Position numbers and translations under genes: made by a program | Notes under the pieces: generated by a model | What the model was told of the DNA's origin: nothing | The model's database searches: none | The model's input: the letters and a program-made list of their open reading frames with translations, nothing else | Assembly: GCF_000747525.1 (NCBI RefSeq) | Contig: NZ_CP009278.1 | Location: 2,356,001-2,420,000, forward strand | DNA: 64,000 bases | Direction of reading: 5' to 3' | Origin: Sphingobacterium sp. ML3W | GTDB taxonomy: Bacteria; Bacteroidota; Bacteroidia; Sphingobacteriales; Sphingobacteriaceae | Shown: positions 57,148 through 64,000 of the stretch, piece by piece | Layout: every line of letters begins with the position of its first letter | Position numbering within the stretch: the stretch's first letter is position 1

Positions 57148-58917
57148 ATGAAAATTATATTTTATCCCATAATAGCCCTTTTACTGGCCACATCATCTTG
57201 TAAAAATGTGCTTGATATCGAAGATCTCAATTCACTCGATGAAAGCAAGGTGTGGAATGATCCTAATTTAGTCAATGCCTATATTACCAATCTCTATCCG
57301 TTGTTTGGGAACTGGATTGCAGGTGCTGATGGTAACTCAGAACAATTGGTGGGTATTTCATTTCCCTTGGATGCTGTGACTGTAAATAATACAGCCTATA
57401 AGGCATGGGACTACACAACAATTAGAAAAATCAATACAGCTATTCATAAGGTTAACGAAAGTACAGGCTTAAGTTCTGATGTGAAAAATTCGGTATTGGG
57501 TCAGGCATTATTCATGAGAGCCTATATGTATTTCAATATGGTGAGGCATCATGGTGGAGTTCCCTATATCACGGTTCCGCAAGATTTGAAAAAGGACGAT
57601 TTGCAGACGCCTAGAAATACAACTAAAGAATGTTTTGATTTGCTGATTAAGGACTTGGATGCTGCAATCGCACTATTACCGGCTACAATAGAAAAGGGTT
57701 CGGAAGATTATGGACGTATTGATGGCAATTTTGCTGTAGCATTTAAAGCCAAAGTGTTGCTATATAAAGCTTCCCCACAGTTTAACCCATCAAACCCTTA
57801 TGGCAATGCTTATTGGACAGAAGCTCATGCAGCCAATAAAACGGCGTACGATCGATTGAAAGCTAATGGTTATGCTTTAACTGAAGACTATGCACAGATT
57901 GCGATTCAGGAAAAGGGACCAGAGGTTGTCTTTGCAGTTATAAATTCCTACCCCAATAAGGTCGCCAATTGGGATAATGGTGTTCGACCGGGTTCGGAAA
58001 GCCGCGGACCTGCATCAGCAGTGCCTTCTTGGGATTTTGTAAAGACTTTCCCTATGAAAGATGGTAAACTTTTTTCAGATGCTACAGGGAAATACCATAA
58101 GACCAATGATGATTTCTTACAATCTTATTGGGAAAATAGAGATCCTAGATTTGATAAATCCATCGTTTGGAATGGAAAAATTTATGAAGTCTCTGGAAAA
58201 GCAGGTAAGAGACAGTACACTTCTGTGGGTATAGCGGCCGATCTGGATAATTTTGGGGTCAATCCAAAAGCTAAAACGCCATCGGAGAACTTAAGTCGCT
58301 ATAGTGGTTTTTTTATTCTTAAAAATTCTAAACTCTCCTTGAAACAAACAGAGGTGGAGACTCAATATGATGTTGATTTTGTATTGATGCGCTTTGCAGA
58401 GGTGATGATGAATTATGCCGAAACAGCAAACGAAACCGGCGACTTCAATACCGCTTTGGATATTATGAAACAAATCCGCCAACGCGCAGGAATCGAAATT
58501 GGATCTGATGGGAAATATGGTATCACGGCTTCCAATCGTTCGGAAATGCGAGATGCAATCTTGGCGGAACGTAATATCGAGTTCTGTTTTGAAGGACATC
58601 GATTCTGGGATTTGAGAAGAGCACGTAAATTGAATACCCTCAATAATACAACTAAATATGGAGTAGAGGCAATTGCTATCAACGATAATGGAACTGAGAT
58701 GGATTTGGATGTAGCTGTTGATTTGGCTAAAAGTTACAATTTGAAAGAAAATCAATTTAAATATAGCGTATTGCAGGTTCCTAATACAGGAAATAAGGTG
58801 AACCTGGTACCCGATACTTATTATTTCTTTCCAATAGCACAATCTGTTATTGATAAGAATAGTAAAATTCAACAAAATAAGGACTGGGGCGGGACATTCA
58901 ATCCGACTATGGAATAA
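57148..58917 (+). CDS. RagB/SusD family nutrient-uptake outer membrane lipoprotein
   Basis: From ATG 57148 the product is 589 residues with a lipobox (LLATSSC, residue 18); the frame runs open back to 57085 but those codons lack a signal. SusD features include GQALFMRAYMYFNMVRHHGGVPYI (split as ALFMRAYMYFN and MVRHHGGVPY), VDFVLMRFAEVMMNYAE, ERNIEFCFEGHRFWDLRRAR and the C-terminal YYFFPIAQSV. It is the surface partner of the SusC gene just upstream. The ligand is not known and no enzyme follows. Confidence 0.94.
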   Translation: MKIIFYPIIALLLATSSCKNVLDIEDLNSLDESKVWNDPNLVNAYITNLYPLFGNWIAGADGNSEQLVGISFPLDAVTVNNTAYKAWDYTTIRKINTAIHKVNESTGLSSDVKNSVLGQALFMRAYMYFNMVRHHGGVPYITVPQDLKKDDLQTPRNTTKECFDLLIKDLDAAIALLPATIEKGSEDYGRIDGNFAVAFKAKVLLYKASPQFNPSNPYGNAYWTEAHAANKTAYDRLKANGYALTEDYAQIAIQEKGPEVVFAVINSYPNKVANWDNGVRPGSESRGPASAVPSWDFVKTFPMKDGKLFSDATGKYHKTNDDFLQSYWENRDPRFDKSIVWNGKIYEVSGKAGKRQYTSVGIAADLDNFGVNPKAKTPSENLSRYSGFFILKNSKLSLKQTEVETQYDVDFVLMRFAEVMMNYAETANETGDFNTALDIMKQIRQRAGIEIGSDGKYGITASNRSEMRDAILAERNIEFCFEGHRFWDLRRARKLNTLNNTTKYGVEAIAINDNGTEMDLDVAVDLAKSYNLKENQFKYSVLQVPNTGNKVNLVPDTYYFFPIAQSVIDKNSKIQQNKDWGGTFNPTME

Positions 58918-59275
58918 TTTGATTTTAATGCATATTATATTATAATTATGCTATTTTAAAGTGAAATATCGTTATTCAGAAATAATATCAAGAAGGGTAG
59001 GCTGTTGTCGAATGATGACAGCCTATTTTTTGCTTTACTTGAGGATAAACAATCCATCATTTAAAAACAATCGTCCTTATCATACTTGTGGCAGATATAG
59101 CAGAGGTTAAACTAGCTTATCGTCTGTTTTCATCCGAAATTATTGTATATATAAAAACGATTAATCATCTTTACTTAGTAATTATACTTGAACAAAAAAG
59201 CTCAAAATGAGTTGGTCGGTTATTTTGATCGGTAACATCGATTTTCAATTTATAGATTAATATTTTTTGCACGAA
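58918..59275. other. Intergenic region, terminator only
   Basis: Apart from the hairpin at 58998-59031 this 358-nt AT-rich region shows no gene or repeat. Confidence 0.5.
58998..59031. terminator. Terminator after the second susCD operon
   Basis: TAGGCTGT pairs with ACAGCCTA around a loop that can form further weak pairs, followed by TTTTTTGC. It ends the sigma/FecR/SusCD operon. Confidence 0.8.
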
Positions 59276-60196
59276 ATGAAAACAACATATGAACAAATAG
59301 TCGACAGCCAGTATATTGCTTCTCCTGAGGCACGAGGGAATATTCCTGAAATCCTGTCACTTGCAGGACATGAAAGTTTCTCTCCTGCTGCTGCCGATGA
59401 GAAACGGACGCTTCTTTTAGCAATTGATGTACAAAATGATTTTATGGAAAACATCGGTAGTCTTCCTGTAGCAGGTTCGAAAGGTGATGTACAACGCCTG
59501 ACGCAATGGATGTATCGTAATGTGGCGTCGTTGACTCAGGTTATATGTAGTCTTGATTGTCATTCATTGTTGCAGATATTTCACCCAGGATGGTGGCTAG
59601 ATCAAGAGGGCAGGCACCCCGATCCCTTTACCACTATTACCTATACCGACGTTGTAAATGGTCTATGGAGTGTTGCAAATGGAGAATCAGAACGCTCGCT
59701 AGCGTACCTCCGTAATTTAGAGTTGTCAGATAGAAAACAGCTTTGTATATGGCCTCATCACTGTCTGGAGGGAACATATGGTGCTATGCTCGAAAGCCAA
59801 TTTACGTATATGCTTTACTTCCACGCAGCGGCACGTAAGACCCGACCGATATTAGTTTATAAAGGGCAAAACCCGTATACCGAAATGTACGGAATCATTA
59901 AGGCGGAGTATGATAACGATAATTATATCAACCAAACGGTATTGGATGCCGTAGGCCAGTATGATGCTATTTATATCGCAGGCGAAGCTTCTAGTCACTG
60001 CGTATTAGCCTCAACCTTACAAATTCTCGAACATTTTGCCGATAACAGGGCTATTACTTCACGCATTACGCTATTGGTCGATTGTATGTCGCCAATTTCT
60101 GGTTTTGAAAAGGGTACTTTAAAGCAGTTTGATGAACTGAAAGATAGATACGGTATTCAAATCAGAAATTCTACAGATGTAAGTTTAAGTGTTTAG
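59276..60196 (+). CDS. Nicotinamidase-like cysteine hydrolase
   Basis: From ATG 59276 the product is 306 residues; a TTG at 59267 is less likely. Active-site segments are DVQNDF (about residues 48-53), the metal motif LDCH near 86-89, WPHHCLEGTYGA near 158-169, the Lys in VYKGQNP near 193 and GEASSHCV near 234-241, giving the D-K-C triad and metal ligands of nicotinamidases. These usually have about 200 residues; this one carries about 40 more N-terminal and extra internal residues, so a related cysteine hydrolase is possible. Confidence 0.85.
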   Translation: MKTTYEQIVDSQYIASPEARGNIPEILSLAGHESFSPAAADEKRTLLLAIDVQNDFMENIGSLPVAGSKGDVQRLTQWMYRNVASLTQVICSLDCHSLLQIFHPGWWLDQEGRHPDPFTTITYTDVVNGLWSVANGESERSLAYLRNLELSDRKQLCIWPHHCLEGTYGAMLESQFTYMLYFHAAARKTRPILVYKGQNPYTEMYGIIKAEYDNDNYINQTVLDAVGQYDAIYIAGEASSHCVLASTLQILEHFADNRAITSRITLLVDCMSPISGFEKGTLKQFDELKDRYGIQIRNSTDVSLSV

Positions 60197-60294
60197 GCTA
60201 ATTTTAAGATTTGTTCTACGCACTTTAATAACAGATATTACTCATTCATGGCTGTTTGGCACGTTAATAGATAATTATATACTTAAATTTAAAT

Positions 60295-60471
60295 ATGAAA
60301 AAGATATGTTTAATATTCGGTTTGGCAACAATCCTCCTCACCACTTCATGTTATAGCATTAGAACAGCGGGAAATAGCGGTAAGGTTCCTCCAGGGCAAG
60401 CAAAAAAAATAACAGGTTCAAAATCTGCCAAACCTTATGCTCCTGGGCAGCAACATAGAAAAAAGAATTGA
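60295..60471 (+). CDS. Small lipoprotein, 'quinol oxidase subunit 4'-like
   Basis: This 58-residue product has a lipobox (LLTTSC, residue 19) and a basic tail with VPPGQAKKITGSKSA and YAPGQQH. The PPGQAKK...YAPG pattern is that of tiny Bacteroidota lipoproteins often labelled 'quinol oxidase subunit 4', a label with little support. It lies between the cysteine hydrolase and a strong terminator. Function is unknown. Confidence 0.75.
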   Translation: MKKICLIFGLATILLTTSCYSIRTAGNSGKVPPGQAKKITGSKSAKPYAPGQQHRKKN

Positions 60472-60545
60472 TCTATTGCATTGTGTAAAGTATTAGAAAA
60501 GATTCAATAAGTTCAAATGAAATCATGGATATTTTATTATAAAAT

Positions 60546-60598
60546 TACCTTAAAAAAAAGGGGGCGAATTTGCATAAATTCGCCCCCTTTTTTAAGGT
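60546..60598. terminator. Very strong bidirectional hairpin terminator
   Basis: The arms around GGGGGCGAATTT and AAATTCGCCCCC extend through A and T runs into ACCTT/AAGGT, giving a stem of more than 20 bp with a four-base loop. It separates convergent transcripts. Confidence 0.95.
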
Positions 60599-60606
60599 AT
60601 AGTATT

Positions 60607-61350
60607 TTAAAGGCGTCTGATCCAGATATTACGGAAGCTGACCTTATCGCCGTGGTCCTGTAATACGATTGGGCCAGGGCCATGAACCAAGGTTTTTGGC
60701 AATCCGATGTATTCTGTAGTTCCTTCGATCTGCGTATTGTACTGTACCACTATACCATTGTGCAAGATGGTTACAATACCTTTTTTTATTAAAATACCAT
60801 CTGCGTTGAATCGAGGTGCAGTATATAAGATATCATAGGTATGCCATTGTCCAGCAGATTTCACTGCAGATACAAGTGGAGGTTGTTGTTTGTATATCGA
60901 GCCAGCTTGACCGTTTACGTAGGTAGGATTATTGTTGTTGTCCAACACCTGTATTTCGTAATGTCCTTGTAAAAATATACCGCTATTTCCACGTCCTTGG
61001 CCTTCGCCCTTAATTACCTCCGGACTTTTCCATTCGATATGCAGTTGGAAGTCTTCAAAGTTTTCTTTTGTTTGAATATCCCCAGATTGTGGCGTACACG
61101 TCAATATGCCATTTTCGATATTCCATGGAGCTTCGCTCTGTATGTCTTTTGCGCTTACCCATTGGTTGAGGTTAGTGCCATCAAAAAGCACGATAGCATC
61201 TGAAGGAGCTTGATTTTCTGAAGTAGTCACCGTTCGGATAATCGGGGTATAGAATTCGGTGTCCTGCGGTTGGAACTTGGTCTGCGCATAGGTTAGGGTG
61301 CTGATTAAACTCAAGCAAAGGATACCAGAGGTTTTGTATATTCTGTTCAT
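60607..61350 (-). CDS. Secreted DUF1080 (3-keto-disaccharide hydrolase-type) protein
   Basis: The 247-residue product has a signal peptide (cleavage near TYAQ, residue 23) and a DUF1080 domain, recognised by LFDGTNLNQWV (about 50-60), GNSGIFLQGHYEIQVLD near 130-146 and a C-terminal VSFRNIWIRRL. The fold is a concanavalin-like lectin/glucanase, and members hydrolyse keto-glycosides or bind sugars. It is a single gene. Confidence 0.92.
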   Translation of the reverse strand: MNRIYKTSGILCLSLISTLTYAQTKFQPQDTEFYTPIIRTVTTSENQAPSDAIVLFDGTNLNQWVSAKDIQSEAPWNIENGILTCTPQSGDIQTKENFEDFQLHIEWKSPEVIKGEGQGRGNSGIFLQGHYEIQVLDNNNNPTYVNGQAGSIYKQQPPLVSAVKSAGQWHTYDILYTAPRFNADGILIKKGIVTILHNGIVVQYNTQIEGTTEYIGLPKTLVHGPGPIVLQDHGDKVSFRNIWIRRL

Positions 61351-61724
61351 GTTTTAATTGATTGATTATACGTAAATATATGAAATCATCTATAAATGTA
61401 ATATGATTTACTAAGATTTTGTTGTTATTCATGTATAGCTGGGATGAATTGATTTGTTCTCATGAAATAAATCAAAAATCTATAAACGCGTATCCAATCG
61501 TCAACTATTTTAAAAAAATCAATGTAATATTTATAAAAATTATAGGTGAGCTTTTGATCCAATATAAGGATTTACTAAGAAATCAATAGCATAAAAGACA
61601 GTATATTATTGTTGTAAAAATGAATTAAGCCGATGAGATAGGGCAACAAAAAGCTAATTTTATACAATATGTCAGTAATAAAAATTAAATTTATAAAAAC
61701 TGATTACACTTAGAAATAGGAAAT
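61351..61724. other. Intergenic region between divergent genes, nothing recognised
   Basis: This 374-nt region is strongly AT-rich. Apart from AT-rich runs I found no ORF, hairpin or repeat. Confidence 0.5.
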
Positions 61725-62504
61725 ATGAAAAAGCTAATCGTATTATCATTTGTATTATTGACAATAATAGGCTGCAGAAATAAGGAGTCAACAACAAAGA
61801 ATTCCAATGCTGAGACGCAGGAGGTTTCTGAAGTGAGTATAAGCCCAATTAATTTAGGATGTTATGTTTTTGACGATAATAAAAGCACGATCTCTTTGGA
61901 AATCACCGAGAATGTGCATGAGAACGAGGTTAAGGGAAATCTAACTTATGCTTTGGCAGAAAAGGATAAAAACTCGGGGAGCTTTATAGGACAATTAAAG
62001 AACGGTATTTTGGTCGCAGATTATACTTTTCAATCTGAGGGAATTCAATCGATTCGACAAATTGCTTTTAAAGTAAACGGAGATACGCTTATTGAAGGAT
62101 ATGGTGAGTTGAATCCTGAAGGTACGGCTTTTAAAGACATAGATAGTATACAATTTGTATCGACTATGCCACTCGTAAAAAGCGAATGTACTAAACAACG
62201 AGTAGCTTGCTTGTATGAGGAGGGAAAAGTATATTCTGAGATAGAACAATCTTGTTTAACATTGGCGACCTTAAAAACTAAGCTAAATCCCTTAGAAAAC
62301 GGTGCGAGGATTGACGGAATCGCTGCCTATTTAATATTCAGTTCAGATAATACCAAAGCTGAAATTTTTCTACCAAAATCCAACACAGGTATTGTATTGG
62401 AAAAATCAGGAGAAGGTAATTGGGTATCTAAAAACTTTACGCTATCTGCTTGGAAGGGATATGTTTTATTAGAAAATGGGGTCGCTATTTATGCTGGTCA
62501 GTAA
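61725..62504 (+). CDS. Lipoprotein of unknown function
   Basis: The 259-residue product has a lipobox (LTIIGC, residue 17), a polar linker, then a beta-rich domain (about 40-155) starting LGCYVFDDN and a second part with a CTKQ Cys and a SCLTL Cys. The layout recalls NlpE-like or DUF-type lipoproteins but I cannot assign a family. It is followed by a methyltransferase gene 42 nt later and may be co-transcribed with it. Confidence 0.7.
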   Translation: MKKLIVLSFVLLTIIGCRNKESTTKNSNAETQEVSEVSISPINLGCYVFDDNKSTISLEITENVHENEVKGNLTYALAEKDKNSGSFIGQLKNGILVADYTFQSEGIQSIRQIAFKVNGDTLIEGYGELNPEGTAFKDIDSIQFVSTMPLVKSECTKQRVACLYEEGKVYSEIEQSCLTLATLKTKLNPLENGARIDGIAAYLIFSSDNTKAEIFLPKSNTGIVLEKSGEGNWVSKNFTLSAWKGYVLLENGVAIYAGQ

Positions 62505-62546
62505 TGCGATACATCCATCATTTATTTTTATAGAATAGCAGATTTA

Positions 62547-63353
62547 ATGAATCCGATAGACAATTACATTGCCATAAACCGACAGTCTTGGAATAACAGG
62601 ACAGACGCACATTTAAAGTCTGAATTTTACGATTTGGACAGTTTTTTGAAAGGGGAAACATCACTTAATGACATTGAACTAGCACTCCTCGGAGATGTAA
62701 AAGAAAAGACTATTCTGCACCTGCAATGCCATTTCGGTCAAGATACAATTTCACTGAGTAGACTTGGAGCTAGCGTGACAGGTGTTGATTTAGCAGATAA
62801 AGCCATTTTAAACGCAAGGAGGATTGCCGCCGATACAAATTCGAATACACAATTTATCTGTTGTGATATTTACGATTTACCAAACCATTTGCAACTGCGG
62901 TTTGACATTGTTTACACGAGTTATGGTACCATTGGGTGGTTGCCAGATCTTGATAAATGGGCTCAAATTATCGCCAAATATTTAAAACCTGGAGGAAAGT
63001 TCGTTTTTGTGGAGTTTCATCCAGTTGTGTGGATGTTTGACGACAGCTTTGAAAAAGTAGGGTATAGTTATTTTAATTCAGGTGCAATCTTAGAAACAGA
63101 AAGTGGTACGTATGCTGACCGGTCCGCAGACATCACACAAGAGTATGTTATGTGGAATCACGGACTTAGTGAAGTGATGAGCAGCTTGATAAATAATGGA
63201 TTTGAAATCAACACTTTCGAAGAGTTTGATTATTCACCCTATAATTGTTTCAATAATACAATTGAACTGGCACCAAAAAAATATAGGATTGCACATTTGG
63301 GTAATAAAATTCCAATGGTTTATGCGTTAGTTGCGACAAAGAAAGGAGTATAG
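62547..63353 (+). CDS. Class I SAM-dependent methyltransferase
   Basis: The 268-residue product has the SAM-binding motif ILHLQCHFGQDTISL (about residues 51-65), VTGVDLADKAI as motif II, and LRFDIVYTSYGTIGWLPD near 110. It has no extra domain that would show the substrate. The W-N-H-G and E-F-D-Y stretches near the C-terminus are shared by a common but uncharacterised Bacteroidota group. Confidence 0.88.
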   Translation: MNPIDNYIAINRQSWNNRTDAHLKSEFYDLDSFLKGETSLNDIELALLGDVKEKTILHLQCHFGQDTISLSRLGASVTGVDLADKAILNARRIAADTNSNTQFICCDIYDLPNHLQLRFDIVYTSYGTIGWLPDLDKWAQIIAKYLKPGGKFVFVEFHPVVWMFDDSFEKVGYSYFNSGAILETESGTYADRSADITQEYVMWNHGLSEVMSSLINNGFEINTFEEFDYSPYNCFNNTIELAPKKYRIAHLGNKIPMVYALVATKKGV

Positions 63354-63465
63354 AAATGATACGATATACCGCACTATGGTTTCATTGAAATACTACCAGC
63401 AATGCAAGTAGACAATAATCAGTAATTGTAATAACGAGAAATCGATAACATCTAAAAAATTATAA

Positions 63466-64000
63466 ATGATAAATAATCTAACATTCAAAACGATAATAAC
63501 AGGTAGTATAATTTGGCTATTAAGTTCGTGCTCGCAACCCACAGGAGACAACTATATCGGTTATTGGGTTGAAAAAGACAAAAAGCTTACTGAAGCCGTC
63601 GAAATCAGAAAAGATGGACAGAAACTTTATTTAATTGCGGAAAACATCGAAGTACCCGCCAGTTATAATAAGGAAGATAAAACATTAAAAGCAGAGATTT
63701 CCAATGGATTAGCTACTGTTGCTATTGTTATGAATCTTCAAGAAGAAACCGGTATGCTCAAGGTGAGTATGGGGAATAAGTCCGAAGAGATGACGCGGAT
63801 AAGTAAAGAAGAAGCGGAGCAACGAAAAACGTATATTGCTTCTTACTATAATCCAGATTTCTTTGTCGGTGGCTGGAAGAGTGACGTTGCACAAGAAGAT
63901 CCTTTTAATATCATAAAAGAAGGGGATACCTATTATTATGTTGGTAGTTTCTTAGGCAAGAAGGCGATGAAGTATGACGAAAAAAATCATAACTTCAAAT
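63466..64000 (+). CDS. Lipoprotein of unknown function, cut by the window end
   Basis: The frame opens with ATG at 63466, runs to the end of the window and encodes at least 178 residues, with a lipobox (WLLSSC, about residue 22). The body has YIGYWVEKD and then FVGGWKSD, two copies of a 'GxW' strand start, so it may hold two lipocalin-like repeats. No function can be assigned. The next gene or stop is beyond the window. Confidence 0.7.
   Translation, partial: MINNLTFKTIITGSIIWLLSSCSQPTGDNYIGYWVEKDKKLTEAVEIRKDGQKLYLIAENIEVPASYNKEDKTLKAEISNGLATVAIVMNLQEETGMLKVSMGNKSEEMTRISKEEAEQRKTYIASYYNPDFFVGGWKSDVAQEDPFNIIKEGDTYYYVGSFLGKKAMKYDEKNHNFK

Noticed and set aside
60546..60598. Long GC-rich hairpin as a possible attachment site or small RNA
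   Set aside because: It lies between convergent genes with A/T runs on both arms, which an ordinary bidirectional terminator explains.

Overview
The window looks like chromosomal DNA of a Bacteroidota member, most likely a Sphingobacteriaceae bacterium close to Sphingobacterium. The grounds are two complete FecI/FecR/SusC/SusD sets plus the end of a third SusD, Bacteroidota-type -7 promoter elements (TAnnTTTG), many SPII lipoproteins and Tat-like RR leaders on enzymes, moderately low GC, and families common there (WG repeats, TPM/YgcG, DUF6122, DUF2200). The genus is an inference. I saw no rRNA, tRNA, CRISPR array, insertion sequence or phage.

Layout. 1-5.5 kb: the 3' end of a susD gene, two orphan secreted proteins and a Tat-type FAD oxidoreductase, overlapping as in one operon. 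5.6-7.4 kb: cstA. 7.6-11.6 kb: an exported erythromycin-esterase-like protein, a Tat-type Gfo/Idh/MocA oxidoreductase and a single-domain response regulator. 11.8-19.4 kb (minus strand): ECF sigma, FecR, SusC (with an apparent 1-bp frameshift), SusD and a Tat-type metallophosphoesterase. 19.6-21.3 kb: an atypical 2-hydroxyacid dehydrogenase convergent with an aspartate-dehydrogenase-like gene. 21.7-33.6 kb: mixed housekeeping and secreted genes (M60-like peptidase, zinc alcohol dehydrogenase, DUF6122, WG-repeat protein, TPM protein, beta-helix protein, NAD(P)HX dehydratase) and a reading frame broken by an in-frame stop. 33.7-36 kb: an AraC regulator divergent from an aldo/keto reductase. 36-39.2 kb: SulP transporter, DinB protein and WYL regulator.

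39.4-43 kb (minus strand): a compact operon of an N-formylglutamate amidohydrolase-like protein, a DUF1704/QEGLA metallopeptidase-like protein and a GshB-like ATP-grasp ligase. 43.2-48.9 kb (plus strand): the four-gene ligase-associated DNA repair operon (exonuclease, ATP-dependent ligase, Lhr-like helicase, phosphoesterase). 49-51.7 kb: D-lactate dehydrogenase, class A beta-lactamase, DUF2200. 52-58.9 kb: a second ECF sigma/FecR/SusC/SusD set. 59.3-64 kb: nicotinamidase-like hydrolase, small lipoproteins, DUF1080 protein, methyltransferase and a lipoprotein cut by the window end.

How the genes work together. The two sigma/FecR/SusCD sets look like substrate-induced nutrient uptake systems, one ending in an exported phosphatase. 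The AraC regulator probably controls both the neighbouring aldo/keto reductase and the alcohol dehydrogenase 11 kb away, because a roughly 54-bp block is conserved at almost the same distance (223 and 217 nt) before the two start codons. The best candidate for an undescribed pathway is the DUF1704/amidohydrolase/ATP-grasp operon, which holds a peptide-bond-forming enzyme and two hydrolases but no obvious substrate.
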